Of a stretch of 64,000 nucleotides of DNA, positions 31,080 to 43,540 are shown in pieces; the first letter of the stretch is position 1, and every line of letters starts with the position of its first letter. The position numbers and the translations under genes are program-made. The notes under the pieces are model-generated. The model did no database searches, was not told where the DNA came from, and was given only the letters and a program-made list of their open reading frames with translations. The stretch is from positions 18,843,626 to 18,907,625 of the forward strand of contig CM063110.1 of assembly GCA_031841125.1 (NCBI GenBank). The letters run 5' to 3'. The stretch is from Acanthococcus lagerstroemiae. Its lineage: Eukaryota > Arthropoda > Insecta > Hemiptera > Eriococcidae.

Positions 31080-31543
31080 CAGTAGACTCAGGTTTATCCG
31101 ACTTTCGGGTTATCCGACCCTACCCTCCGACTTATCCGACCTACTAAGGTCGGTTAATCCGAATTTCTATATGAGATATCTAATTTTTGAATTTGGAATG
31201 TATGTAGATACATTACGTAGGTTGTTCAACCAGCGCGACAGCGCGGCGTTGCGAAATCACGCGGCCAAAAAAAGAATCGCGATTAAAAAAAAAAAAAAAA
31301 AAACTTTGGTCATTGACGATTTAAAAAAATTATAATTTGTGATTTTTTATTACATATAGTATAGTTTTTTCACTTATTTATTCCTTTTTAAAGCCAAAGT
31401 TCAATTTTCTGAATAAACTATTTCTTTCAAAATTTTGTGCACGTTATTTCTACATTGAAAATATTCATTTCGGATTATCCGACCTTTTTCGGCATGTGAC
31501 CAACCTTCAGCCCCGATTAGGTCGGATAACCCGGAGTCTACTG
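31080..31543. mobile_element. Complete pogo/Tigger-like MITE, 464 bp
   Basis: Ends CAGTAGACTCAGGTTTATCC and (inverted) CAGTAGACTCCGGGTTATCC, each flanked by TA (31078-31079, 31544-31545), the Tc1/mariner/pogo target duplication. Subterminal TTATCCGACC words are repeated at both ends. The interior is noncoding AT-rich DNA with an A-run near 31285. It is non-autonomous; a decayed transposase of a pogo-like family lies at 41318-41960. Confidence 0.85.
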
Positions 31544-31549
31544 TACATA

Positions 31550-33720
31550 TGATTTGAGGAGCCAAACAAGAATCTTTTGTACGGCCGGTGGACTGGCCAG
31601 GGGCAGTTTTTCCCTACCCCCTTCACTAGTTCACCTCTAAAATAAGTAGTAACTAAATATTACATTAAATGACATAGATATGACATAACTTATCGATAAA
31701 TTACAGCCCAATTACAAGTACTTTTCAGTTCTATCATGCATTTGAATCCGCTTCATAAGTATTAGACCGCACTGAACACACCAACGAATATGAAATTCGA
31801 AATGAAACTGAAACCACTTCTAGACCCCAGGCAAGATATCGAATATGATCATGATGAACGCAGTGTGCCAGCAACTTGTAGAGGCACCGACGTGACGGCG
31901 CCTTTCTAACTTACCATTACGCGGCTGGCGCAAAGGAAAAGATACGCACACGAAGTACAATACACAACCTTCGCGTTTCTCTGTGTTTAACTGTGTGACA
32001 GAAAATTCTGTCATTACAATGAAATTCTGGCATCTTATGTCAACGATTACTCTGGCGGGCGGAGTTTCAGCTGTGACACAGGGTCTGACTCGACTTGGCT
32101 CAATTTGTCAGTGACAGATTGACAGAAATTGTGATTTTTCCGCAGCGGGGTGTTATACGAGTATATACCATACCCGTACTTTGAGATACATTTTTGATAT
32201 CCAACTACTAAATTCTTAATTACGACGACAAGACCGTCTCTCAGTTCCACTCACCCGCGGTGTCCCATCATCCAGATCCCTAGATCGTCACACACGGTCC
32301 TACCATCTCCAAGAAACATTTATTTGGGAGAACCTCCATCTCGAGTGGGCCGAACCACGATCAAAATTCAGACTTTTTAATCTCGCTTCACAGCTCGAAA
32401 ATTGGTTTTGCTCTCTCCTAAGAGTTAAATGGAGACTTTCGTTCACATCACCCGAGTCCAGATCTAGGACTTGCAAAATTAACGTAAAATCTACTACTTG
32501 TCGTATCCTTTGCTCTCAAAAGCCTAGTGGCTATCCATTGTATTAATTCAACAACGTAAACTTAACGTGCCGTCAAAAAGTATTAGTAAAACTTATTTAA
32601 ATTCAATCCGACTCGGCCAAGTTATTGTCAGGCCAAGAACCTCACGTTTGGGGCTAGTACGTCTGTTCGTGGGCTCACATTGCGGACCCTCGATCGGTAT
32701 TTCCATACAACACCTGCTTGGCAGCCATCATCGCAAAGGCCAATACCTCGTTCACGACAGCCACTTTCCTGGAAAAACTGGAAATCAGGGAAAAGTCAGG
32801 GAATTTTCAAAAAATAAATTCTTAATAAAATTACGTGGTTTAGAAGCATCATGGTTCTGTTTTCTTTGGAACTTGAATCACGTAAAAATTCTGAACTTCC
32901 AACTGGTAGGCGTAGGGGAGAGGCACTTAAGATGGCGCACCTAATATTTTTCAGACTGTCTTCATCAACTTAAAATGACTGAAAATGAATTAATTGTGAA
33001 TTCCAATTTTTTAAGGATTTTAAAATTGAATAAGGCCTCGCACACTGGTCAAAATGTTCCATCACGTACTCATATTTTTAAGTAGCTAAGCTAAATTAAT
33101 CTGCGGTCTAGGAATGTATTTTAAAATAAAATCATAAAGAAATTGGCATCTTTGGGGGTCCGTTGTAAAAGGGATTCTATTTCGATAAGGTGATTTTAAA
33201 TTTGGTTATTTACTGTACTTAAGTTTCAACAATACATTTTGAACTTCCGAACATGCATTGTATTTCCTGACCATTACCCGTGTTCAATGTGAAGCCATTG
33301 ACAAAACTTAAAACTCTGTCAAAGAATAATGAATCCCGGCCTACCCAGCTGAAACACCTTGTATATTCGTAAATCAGTGGTTCTTAACCTTTGGGCCAAG
33401 TATAGGATCTATGTGGAAGGGAGGGCTAACCCCTTTAAAAATTAAGTAACTGGTATTGTTTTACTCTTATTTTAGTTCCCATTAAAAAAATTTGGAACAT
33501 TTCAGTCATATTTACTGGAAGGTAGTGGAATTTTGAGACGAGGAGCTTCTTTTTACTTGTCAACTGAAATTTGTAAAGTTTTAGTCGCGATTTATCGTAT
33601 TTACCCCTCCCCCTACTCTAACAACATGTTTTTCACGCCGACCCTAAACAAGTATCGCTGTTGTGAAAATTTAATCTACTCAGAACTATTTTCAGGAAAA
33701 TAAATTTAATTTAATTTGAA
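31550..33720. other. Noncoding stretch; possible hAT end at 33376
   Basis: Mostly unique. At about 32755-32800 AAACTGGAAATCAGGGAAAA and GTCAGGGAATTTTC are words of a common interspersed repeat. The open frame at 32567-32944 crosses it and is not credible. CAGTGGTTCTTAACCTTTGG at about 33375 is a classic hAT (Charlie-like) terminus, but I found no inverted partner. Confidence 0.4.
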
Positions 33721-33726
33721 CATTTG

Positions 33727-34132
33727 TTACAAGGTGAATCGGGATAATAGGCACTCTGCGACTTGACGCGTTCCAGAACAATTTTGTTCACGATATCATT
33801 GGGTTCTGGTGAGTGACACCACTCTAATTTTCAGTTTTCATACTATATTTTTGGGTTGTTCGAATCGAAAAAGGGTCCAGACTGAAGGAGTCAAGAATTT
33901 ACATACCTGATCGAGCTCTGATAAAATTTCAAAATTCTTTTCAAGAACTATTAGAACTGAAAATTTTTGTAAGATCTTACACAGAAACGCACAATTCTGT
34001 CAAGTACCTGAAGCTATTGAGACTGAAAATTAGGATAGTGTGACTCACCACCGCCCGATGACGCTGTGAAGAAATTCTTCTTGGAAGCGTCAAGTCGCAG
34101 AGTGTCACTACTTGTCCTAGGTCATCTTGTAG
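33727..34132. mobile_element. Foldback MITE with arms of about 110 bp
   Basis: The left arm CACTCTGCGACTTGACGCGT pairs with the right-arm ACGCTTCC..AAGTCGCAGAGTGTCA equivalents near 34086-34110. Ends GTTACAAGGTGA and TCATCTTGTAGC pair, and the inner GGTGAGT(G)ACAC..CTAATTTTCAGT pairs with ACTGAAAATTAG..GTGACTCACC. The arms differ by scattered substitutions, indicating age. There is no ORF. Confidence 0.75.
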
Positions 34133-34309
34133 CAAGTGCTCAAATTGAATTGATTTTTTTGGAAGGTATTCCTGGGTAGATTAAATTTTCATTGTAGTGA
34201 TCCGTGTTCAGAACTGGCGCAAAAGCATGTTCTTAGAGCGGTGAGTGGGGCGGGGGGGGGGACGATAAATTGTGACCAAAAACCCTTAAAAAGAAAAGTT
34301 CATCATTCC

Positions 34310-34680
34310 AAAATTTTGTTTGAAACTCGTATTAGACTCTAAAGGACTCCTTAAAACTCTAAGACTCTTTCTTCAGAGCTCGCTTTAGACCCCCACACTT
34401 TCTTTAATACTTATTGAGGTACTTCTATAAGATTCATGGGCTGTTCTAGTTTTGTATAACACTTCTACTATAACGCTTCAAGACTAGACTACTAAAAATT
34501 ACGTGTTTAAAATGAACACGTATGCTATGAACTTGTAAAAATTCGTTCAGACTTTTTTAAGATACGCTAAATCGTTCACGATTCGTTTAAGACGCTTTAT
34601 GATACTTCTAGACTTGCTAAGGATCCTTTCGGTTTTCTTCAGACTCGATCAAAGCTTTTCAGTACTTGCAAGCTTGGCAG
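34310..34680. repeat. Quasi-periodic array of about 20 bp, GACT-type (site 1)
   Basis: Words such as TAGACTC, AAGACTC, TTCAGACT, AAGACTAG, TTCTAGACTTGC and TCAGACTCGATC recur roughly every 15-25 bp. Similar arrays lie at 52080-52520 and, inverted, at 53740-54045 and 62150-62290. No coding sequence. Confidence 0.5.
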
Positions 34681-34689
34681 GGGAGGGCT

Positions 34690-36790
34690 CCCCTCTCCAG
34701 AAAAGTGCTAGCGAGTACGGTTTTTCCCGCAGTAGGTATAGCAGTGAAAATTGCTGGACTTCTTTGGATATTCCAGTTTTTTCGTTTTATTTTTGCTTGT
34801 TGATCTAATATCAAAAATATATCCCCCCCCTCTCCCAAAAAAGAAGAATAAAGTTTTAGATTTGACATGAAAATGGATACTAACTTTTACCTCACAGAAA
34901 TGATGCATACCAATAATCTATTGAATTTTCTTAAATTTTACAACTCGCTAATGGGAATTGTATGGAAAATTCCTATTTAAAATAATCAAAATGGGTTAAT
35001 AATATCCATAATTTGATTCTCAGCTGTATCTGGAACGTAGAATCCAAACTTGAAAATTATAAATAAGTCAGACATTCCTGAGGTACGACAGATTTCTGAA
35101 TTGACACTCTGCAATTAAAATGACGGATCGATCGTACCCATTTGAAACTATAGAGCCGTAATAAGGTGGTATTTGCATGCTCCACCGTAGTCAAGTTCAT
35201 CTCCTCGCATTGCTGTCACTGCTGATATTAGCCAAGAGCTGAATCCTACAGCGTGAAATGCACCGGGGGATAAATTAAAAAACCATCGTGGCTCTCAACT
35301 TCGTAACGAAATAAAGTTTCGGCTTGGGTAGAAATGACGATTTGAAATTGGACTAAAGAGAATTGAAAATTAAAGTGAAGAAATTCGAAAACTAAAATTC
35401 GCAATTTAGAATTTTGAAAGATGAAAAGTTGAGAAGCCGAGATTCGGAATTCTCGGAGGCTCGAGAGCGAATTATCCGTCACCTCTGCGTCTCAGGTTCG
35501 CAGTAAACGACAAATCCCTTTTCCAGTTATCCGCGATAGTAAACTTTCAAACACCTTGAAAAGCGCCTTCAGAGCTTTAGACCGCTGTTTCGAAGTTATA
35601 GCTATTGTCGAGGTATCGCCTTCTACGGACCGGTGCGGCACAACACTGATGCCCCGCGGTGTGCCAACACCCCTAGAATTTTCTTAATTCGCCCCCTCCA
35701 TCTCCGCAGACCCGACCCTCGCTCGCGACCTTTCTAATGCGCCAAAAGAATGCTGAATACCAACAGTGGCGTAAATTATTTAAGCTCTGTCCTTCGCACA
35801 AAAGAAGAAGAAGTTTTCCTAAATCCCCAACCGCGGTGTTCCGAAAACACCGAACTCTTTAATCTGTTCTAAATTAAATTCTCCAGCTTCTTCACTCTAC
35901 CCGCGAATCTTCATTCTCCATGCTCCTCATTTTCGGGCTTTCCCCTTTCGTCAATTTTGGTCGATAATCGAAGAAATATATCGCGTAGAAAATCGCTTCC
36001 GGCTCGCCATTCTCTCAATCCTGCCCGCGGCTTACATCGCGAGCAAAACGGAGAACGGTTAAAAAAAAAGTCACCCTCAAAACGCTGTATCGTTGGTTGG
36101 TAAATGGATGTCAATTCGTTTTCTGCCAGAGGGAACGAATGTCAATGGGAAAATGCGGAATATTTCATGTTGAATAACTTTTTTATATGTATGGATTACC
36201 CTCGCGTCGTGTATCTCTTTCACGAGCAAATATAATCAACTGTTCTCGTGATTTAGCAAAAAGAAAGGAGAAAAAGCGAAGAAAAAAAGAATAGCACGAG
36301 AAAAGCTCGAAATATAATGCGTGTGTGTCATTTTAATTCAACTTACGAGAAGTTGAAGTTGCTTTAGTTGCACGTTTGCAGGCGAGAAAAGCGTAAAACG
36401 CTCTGCGAAACAGAAAACGAGAAAAACTCAATTTTAGTTTTGTTTTTTAAAAACTTTTTTTCTCCCTTTTTCAAATCGCTCTGGATGGCTGGATTGACGA
36501 GATGAATTTCGTACACACAGCTTCTCACCGCATAACCGCCGAGTCAGCGCCGGTTTTACCATATGGGCTGACTGGGCTGCAGCCCAAAGCGGCAAAATTT
36601 TGGGACGGCAAAAATATTTACCTCAATTTTTTGGGAGGTGAGGCGGGGGATGCGTAAAATGTAGAAAAAAAATCACTTTTCCACATACGTTACTTTTTCA
36701 CGGAAGGTCTCACATTTCTCGTATTGGTAATGTTACAGAAGAAAAATTAGCTGAAAAATTGCTGACATGTTCTCGTACGTTGTGAATGTT
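34690..36790. other. Noncoding stretch, CpG-richer in the middle
   Basis: 35500-36120 is unique-looking and CpG-richer. CAGCGCCGGTTTTACC at about 36546, followed by GGGCTGACTGGGCTGCAGCC, has the look of a hAT-type MITE end without a detected partner. I see no gene. Confidence 0.35.
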
Positions 36791-36796
36791 AGTACA

Positions 36797-37445
36797 GTGT
36801 GGTGGGACGTATGGCGATGCACGCATGCCAAAGTGGCCACTATGACACCGCACCCCTGGCCCCGGAAACTACCCTTTCGACTATCGCATCAGTAACCGGA
36901 GGGACGCCTTGGGGCCAGGCCCGAGCCCCCATTTCTACGTGCCGGAACGGTGCGCGCGTCTTACCAAGACCGCCATGGGGTTACTGACCGAGGTCCGCAC
37001 TCCCTGAACGCTCGTCTGGAATTCAGGTCCCCCACGGCCGGACATGCTGCTTCTCTTCACTCACCCCTCACCTCCTCGTCTTGGTCTGTGTGTCGACGCA
37101 GGCAGGTGGTGACGACGGGTGAGCCCTGCCGGTGGGTCCGCAACGCTGCTGCAGCAGCTCTTCCAGGATGGTACAGAGTTCTCCTCCTGTTCGATGGTGT
37201 GGACCGAACTTGGTAAATCGCCGGCCCTCTGTCTCGACCACTCTGTCTGCATCTTCTTCTTCATGATGGCCGAGACAAAGGCCGACACCTGGTTCCAACT
37301 GCTTCCGTTCATCATAATCTCCGGAACCAGGGTGTCCGGCGCGAGACGGCTGATCACGCCGCCGTCGTCGTTGACGCTTCCTCTTCTTTTTCCCCCGTCG
37401 GGATCGATCGCTGCTGTGGCAAAAGGAACCAAGCAGGATCTTAAA
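36797..37445 (-). mobile_element. R1-clade LINE, 3' end fragment (copy 1)
   Basis: The minus-strand frame (37432-37061) contains RLAPDTLVPEIMMNGSSWNQ, then VSAFVSAIMKKKMQTE, the tail seen at the end of R1-type ORF2 proteins (..WNxVSxFVxxIMxxK). The 3' untranslated sequence (36797 to about 37060) matches 42462-42830 closely, and 57198 onward more loosely (GGGACGTATGGCGATGCACG shared). It is truncated on the 5' side near 37445. Confidence 0.65.
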
Positions 37446-37541
37446 ATGTTAGAATCCTGGTTCTTAGAAGATTAACTGTTTTGTCGTGTAGAAAAAGTTT
37501 CTGGCTAGCCCAGTTTTTCGATCTAGAATCGTAATTTAGGA

Positions 37542-38468
37542 GGGTCATTCTTCAAAAATGTTGATATTTCAGTTATGTTTTTTTATGGAGGAAAGTAGGG
37601 GATATTTGAACTTTTTTTGATGGGAGTCGTTAAGAGGCATTCTGTATAACATATTGGTAAGATTGGGCCGACAGTGAGAGGATTCTGTATTTTGGTATGG
37701 CAATCAAAACGATGAATGCCATGCCGAAGGATACTTGAAAAAGTCCATGCCGAAAGACAATAGCGTGAAAAAAGTGTTCTGCCGTCGATTAGTAGATTCC
37801 AAAATGAAATATTATATGGAGAGTTGATGAAGGCATACTAACCCATTAATTAGATGTAATTATTTTTGGATGATGAACGCCTGTCGTTGCACAATGATGG
37901 CCACGCCGAAAGATACTTTTTCCTTTTAATTCTTAATTTTACACAATAATAGGCGAACGCACGTGTCTTGTCACAAAAAAACCGGGATTTGATATGCGGA
38001 TCGTATTGCTCTGATAAGAATATACAATTTGGCCATTAATTGCGACGAAAAAATATTGAAACTACTGTTTTGTGATCGGTTGAAAAAGAGCCATGCTGAT
38101 GGACAAAAAATCGACGGACAATTTTCAAAGCTGGCGATACTGATTTCCACCCGTGAAGATGCGATTTCAATGTTCATCCGTTTAAAGTAGCACTACGTTG
38201 TCAGTTTTGTTCTATACAGCTTGAAAATTTAGAAAAAGAAAAAAAATAATGAAAATTGTTTGAGATGCAGCCATGCCGACGGACATTTTAGCATATGTAT
38301 TTAGTCCAATTTTGACCTATTAAAAGTGGATAAAATTTTCTTCTGAAAGTTTGAAAAAGTAGAATTGAGTCATATCTCTCAACGAAAAAAAAGAAAATGC
38401 CCTTATCATGAATAGCTTGTGAGATAACTACTGGGGACTGAAATATCAACATTTTCGAAGAATAACCC
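37542..38468. mobile_element. DNA transposon of unassigned class, 927 bp, about 32-bp inverted ends
   Basis: The ends GGGTCATTCTTCAAAAATGT and (inverted) GGGTTATTCTTCGAAAATGT continue as TGATATTTCAGT on both sides, giving about 32 bp with two mismatches. AGGA flanks both sides (37538-37541, 38469-38472) and may be a 4-bp target duplication. The interior repeats GCCATGCCGAAGGATA-like words (about 37718, 37747, 37905, 38090, 38270). There is no transposase ORF. Confidence 0.7.
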
Positions 38469-38472
38469 AGGA

Positions 38473-40460
38473 GAGTCGAGTGCGGATATGTTCATCAGGC
38501 CTCCGGACTGGGGTCATTGTCGTTGCGTGTACAGAAGATGTCGATATAGATATTGGACTCGACTTGCGGTACCTTTTCATCTCCACTTCTGTAGATATAC
38601 GATAGCGAGATGAGCCAGTTGATAAGATCATCGCTGTCCCGGCTTCAAGTGTTATTGAACTCAGTGGTTGGCAGAAACGGAGAGGAAAGACCTGGATTTT
38701 TCCTGAAAATTCCTCAACTCTCGTAAAATACATTTTTCAAAACCCCCTTTATGGCCAAAAGAGCAGGGGGTATAGAAATATGCTCTCTCTTTTCGTTATT
38801 TTTATACCAAAGTCAGCTTAGAGACCCTGTACTGAATAAACCTATATGTAGATGTTTACCTCGAGTTAGATTGATGTCAACTAACATACGTATCCTCAAT
38901 TACCTTTCCATTTTTTAAAATCCTGCTTTCCCCGTTAAAGGTCAATCTGAATCGAGGGGTAGTCGGTACTAGTGAAGAGGATCCTAGCCATTGTACGTGC
39001 AGGCTGTTAGTAATCTTACTTCTTATTTTCGCTCGTCCTTAAAATTTAATTACGTTGCCGTGACGGGCCACATGTGTCAAACTGAAAACGAAATTCATAA
39101 TGATTTTGAATTTTCGGCTATCCGGTATTTTTTTGAGTTCATTTGAATCAGTTTTTGGGTAATCAATTCTGCGCTTTCGTCTCATGCTGGGGTCAGCTTC
39201 TCCATTTTAGAATTTAAGTTTGACTTTTTATTGCAGTTTTTTTGTGTTGTGATAAATACAATGCAGGCTGGGGGAGGGGGCAATGGTAAGTTCACAAATT
39301 CTCAGGGCTGACGAAAATAGTCCAGTTACCTACATTGCAACATGTGCATCAGATGGGAAAATCCATATTTAAAAATCCAATTTTCTATAACTTATCGGTA
39401 TTTATTGGATGTTTTTGTCTCTTTCAGTTTTCTGGGGGGGGGGGGGAGGTATTCCAGGGCTTCTTATTTAGTAGTTTGATATTTGCACTAGGCAAGAAAA
39501 TGAAAGATCGTCGGCTCTGAATTTTCTAATCTTCTGAATCTGGAAAATCAGGCTACCGGATAAGTTTTTCGTATTTGTTTTCTGACTACACTTTTTATTT
39601 TATCTTTTCCTTTTGATATCGTTTGTCATCGCATATTTACTTTATCGTTTACATGATTAACCTTCTTTTTAAAGAAGGATTATTTAATCACTGTTAAAAT
39701 ATCAACTGGCACTTATTTATCGATTTTACTCGCATCTAAATTGATTTTTGATTTTACTTGCCCCTAAATTAATTGTTGATTTTAATACTGATGTCATTAC
39801 CTAATATGTATTATTGCGACTGCTAACCACTTTATAATTTCAGCGGTGAGGACTTGGAATACTAACTTTTACTTTCGTTTTTCAAGTCAACTTATTTCGT
39901 GCATGCCCAGGCATACAACTGTATTTATAAATTATCTGTATGTTGCACCCTGGATTTTTCTTCTATTATTTTCTTTCCCTGACTTTGGTAAATGAGGATT
40001 TTCAAAATTTGTCGTTCGTGGTATAGATCTTCAGCTTCATGTCATTAAATAATTCTGATGAGTGACACTAGGAATGTGGACTATCAGGACTTGTCCAGAA
40101 TCCCCATGGAACCGGGTGGATTCCGGATTAAACGCCCTTATGCGGTAGCAGATCGAACACTCCCAGATTTCCAGTTAAAGAGTTACCGGTTTCCTTAAGC
40201 CTGCGGTTCCTGGGTAATTTGAGTTGACATTATAATTGATGCGTATTTATTGCTATGTCACTATAAATTATCAGTAATGACATCTCCTGGAATCTCACGT
40301 TGCAGTCCAGAACGGGGGCTGTGGTTCAACCAATTGTTCTCTACCTATCGAAATCGTTTGTTTTTTGTTGTGTCAAATCCGAACATCGTATCAGGTGGAG
40401 ATGATTGATCCATCCTCGACTTAGGCTCGAACATGATAATTTTATGCTTCAAATTGGTAA
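38473..40460. other. Noncoding stretch
   Basis: Unique-looking AT-rich DNA with a G-run at 39427-39438. The minus-strand frame 38733-38446 has no recognisable domain. I see no supported gene. Confidence 0.35.
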
Positions 40461-40469
40461 CAGCGGCTC

Positions 40470-40720
40470 AGGTTTTAAATATCGTAGGAAAGGTTTTCTG
40501 GGCCGTTGATTTCGAAGATTGCCGCAGATTTTTTATCAGATCCGGATTTCGGCGCCCAGAATTAAAATTTCACTTTTGAGAGAAGAAAACCCCAACCTGA
40601 CGTAAGTGTCAAAATTGGACAATTCAAGTCATTTGGTTCGAATGTACAATCAAATTTTGAATCGAGGTATCCGAAACCTAAACTTGGCAATGGAAAATTA
40701 TAATCATTTTTGGTATGAAT
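40470..40720. repeat. Isolated monomer(s) of the 137-bp satellite-like repeat
   Basis: GTTGATTTCGAAGATTGCCG, AGATTTTTTATCAGATCCGG and ATTTCGGCGCCCAGAATTAA followed by AATTTCA reproduce the box order of the 15.2-16.9 kb array. This shows the unit is dispersed, not confined to one array. Confidence 0.5.
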
Positions 40721-40789
40721 TCAAAGCTAGTACCATACATACCTTATCGTCAAGAAATCAGTGTTGAATGGAATACAAATCCATGAAAA

Positions 40790-41090
40790 TATTGAAAATT
40801 TCCTTCTCTGTTGTTTCACAATTCGCAGACAACTTGAATGAAAATTTCCTTCTCTAAAATCGACTGTACCTTTAAAAAAGCAATTAAAAATTTCTTTCTC
40901 CTACGTCTGACAGTTCACAGACAACTTAAAATTGGCAAAATCGACGGTACCTAAAAACAATGACGAAAGAATAAAATTTAAATTGAAGTTTTTAGTCACT
41001 ACTTTCAGCCATTGCAGAAAATTTTGTCGCGTATCTTATAACTTGGATCCTTAAAATCCAAATTTCATTTCATCGATTTTTTTTTCAACT
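40790..41090. repeat. Interspersed repeat shared with 6.7-6.85 kb, with an internal tandem unit
   Basis: GGCAAAATCGACGGTACCTA, AAATTGAAGTTTTTAGTC, CAGCCATTGCAGAAAATTTT and ACTTGGATCCTTAAAATCCA match 6716-6840. Within it GAAAATTTCCTTCTCT..CGCAGACAACTT and AAAATTTCTTTCTCC..CACAGACAACTT repeat at about 60-115-bp spacing. Confidence 0.6.
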
Positions 41091-41317
41091 TTTTAAATTT
41101 TAAATGGAAAAATTTCTATGTACATGAGTACATTGTAAGAAAACTTGTATCAGCAGAAGTATAAATTCGTAAACTTGAAAATTCTCATCTTTCACCTCAT
41201 AATGAATCGGAAGACAGTGACATGGGTAACATTGACTGGACCTCGAGAATACATAAATTGAATTATATTTCTTAGAACATATCAAAATTAGGGATTTTCG
41301 TTATGATACCGTAATTG

Positions 41318-41960
41318 TTTGAGTATAAGACGCCCCCACATGTCGCACCCTAACTTTGAGCGAGGCTTTTTTTGGTATTTTCCTTTGGTTCCATAATAAG
41401 ATTTATCAATAATTTCTCCTATTAGAATAGAAATATATGATAGATATCAGTCATTCGTCATCGGAATCATCTGAAAATGAATCGTCGTTTTAAGAGGTGT
41501 TAATATTATTTCCTACATCTCTTTGACATGATTTCTAAAGAGGGTGTTGATAGAGACATTGAGAGTCTGATTTTGGCGCGTCAACTTGCTAGGAATGAGG
41601 GCCATATCGGTATTCGTCTTCCTCGTTTTTTTTTTCTCTCTGAGTCTGCCGTACGACCTTGGGAAGCATGCAGGACCAACTTCCTTCTGGAAGCTTGGAG
41701 GGCTCCGTGTCTTCTGTTCCAAACCGGATTCAACTAATCTTTCATCAGCTCGGTAGTCATCCAGCCGTTAGTTTGAGCATATACAATGGCGTCTTTTGGA
41801 AACCACTTTTTCTTGTGTGGTTTTGCCCTTTAGGATTAGAAAGGGGGTAGCTTCTTGCCATCTCTTGTAATAGCCAGCATCGAAACTAAATGTTATTCCT
41901 TGATGTAGATGTATTGCAGCATTATCGTAAGTACATCTGCCAGGAAAATTCAGATGTGTA
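41318..41960 (-). pseudogene. Decayed pogo/Tigger-like DDE transposase
   Basis: The minus-strand frame at 41722-41513 ends with KTNTDMALIPSKLTRQNQTL, then NVSINTLFRNHVKEM. This corresponds to the conserved NTDMxxIPxGLTxxxQxLDVxxNxPFKxxx block in the DDE domain of pogo/Tigger-type transposases, where the third catalytic acid lies nearby. Further in-frame matter upstream (up to about 41950) is broken by stops, and the ORF ends prematurely after KEM. Downstream GAGTATAAGACGCCCCCAC (about 41330) is a terminal phrase seen in such elements. No function is expected. Confidence 0.6.
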
Positions 41961-42460
41961 CGGTGCTTGAAATGTATAGGGAAAAATGTGTTGATGATTT
42001 ACTACGTGTGCCGACATTGAGCGGCAGAGTGCGAAGGCAGCAAGTATAGCACGTTCGTTCGAGGGAAAGAAAAACGTATTATAGATCTCGACTTACATTA
42101 ACGAATGTATTTTACATACGTGATAGTTTGCCATAAGCAGCCGTATAGCGTACGGATCACAGAATTGTACTTTGTAACTTTTTCAGAATCCGTAATTCAT
42201 GAGGTAAAAAGGGTTCCAATGTGACACATTTTCGTTTGTCGCGTACGCTTCCTTGTTCTGTTCCATTCATGCAAATCGATTTTTGGTTCCTTTTTGTGGC
42301 TCGGCATTTGACAAGCTACTTTGAGGAAAATTCAGATGTAGTTGATAAAAATGAATTTAGGTTTATCATGGAGGACAAAGCCGTAAACCTTTCGTCGGAC
42401 GCGGGATTAAGGGTAGCTAAAATATGCTCCTGCATAAGGTCTGGTACTAAGGAAAGGAAT
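41960..42460 (+). other. Noncoding, possible transposon-derived frame
   Basis: A plus-strand frame opens at 42221 (FEENSDVVDKNEFRFIMEDK, then AVNLSSDAGLRVAK) and runs into the R1 fragment at 42462. It looks partly protein-like but has no family I recognise. It is probably a transposon or gene relic. Confidence 0.2.
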
Positions 42461-42461
42461 G

Positions 42462-42835
42462 GTGTGGTGGGACGTATGGCGATGCACGCATGCCAAAGTG
42501 GCCCCTATGGCACCGCGCCCCCGGCCCCGGAAACTACCCTTCCAAGTATCGCATTAGTGGCCGGAGGGACGCTCTAGAGTCCGGCCCGAGCCCCCATTTC
42601 GCCGTGCCGCTTCCGGTGCGCGTGTCCGGCAAGGGCCACCATGGGGTTCCCTACTGACCGAGGTCCGCGCTCCCTGAGCCCTCGCCTGGAATTCAGGTCC
42701 CCTACAACCGGACGCGTTGGCTTTTCACTCACGCCTCACCTCCTCGTCTTGATCCGTGTGTCAACGTAGGCAGGTGGTGACAACGGGGGAGCCCTGTCGG
42801 GGATCCGCAGCGCAGCTGCAGCAGCTCTCCAAGGA
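42462..42835 (-). mobile_element. R1-clade LINE, 3' end fragment (copy 2)
   Basis: It matches 36797-37180 over its whole length (GGGACGTATGGCGATGCACG, CAAAGTGGCC, GCCCGAGCCCCCATTTC, CTGACCGAGGTCCGC). It ends about 42835, earlier than copy 1, so it is a shorter 5'-truncated copy containing mainly the 3' untranslated region. Confidence 0.7.
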
Positions 42836-43540
42836 AAAAGGAATACAGAGTACGCTATTTCATGTGATCCCGGTTAAGATCATGGCCAGGTCTTGATCAC
42901 CTTTATAATAAGCCATTGTTTAAAACCGTAGCTTATTGTAATCAATAGCCGTTTTATGTGATCAAATTCAGGTGTTCTGGGGTCGTTTTTGGTTCTTCTA
43001 ATTTTGGCAGAATTTAGCAGGATTTTGAACGTCATTAATGATCATATTTGGTTACTAAGATGAGCCGAAAAATATGAAATCGGAGTGGAAAAAACTTATT
43101 ATATCCAGCAGGAATACCCATAGTTTATTTTATTTTTTATACCAAATCTTGTGCTCCCTACCGAGCCCTCAGTGAAGTTCGATTTTCAAAAATAAACAGG
43201 GGGGAATAAGGGTATTTATCAAGCCTTGAGTCCTCTACGGACACATATGTATTTCAGAACTGTGGAATTTTATGAAGAAAATGAAGGACTCAGTCCTGGA
43301 TTTGGGAGTTACGGGAGAGTATTACTGGATCTAATATCTGTCTTTTTTATTAGCTTTTCAAATCATACCTTTAGATTTCAGAGAATTGTGGTATTTTGTA
43401 AAAATTTAGGGTCCGGGTGGTGGCTCAAGACTTGATGTAAAATATATAATGCTTCCATTACTTCTATATAAATGGGTTGAACAGTACTGGTGACAAACAG
43501 CTATCTTGTTTCAATATTTTTTGAATTTTCGCTTCTCCCA
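42836..43540. other. Noncoding stretch
   Basis: AT-rich unique-looking sequence. I see no gene or inverted ends. Confidence 0.35.

Noticed and set aside
32567..32944. 125-codon plus-strand frame
   Set aside because: It crosses repeat words (TCAGGGAAAAGTCAGGGAAT type) and has no domain; judged a chance frame.
33375..33400. Complete hAT element starting with CAGTGGTTCTTAACC
   Set aside because: Only one terminus was found; without an inverted partner or target duplication no element can be delimited.
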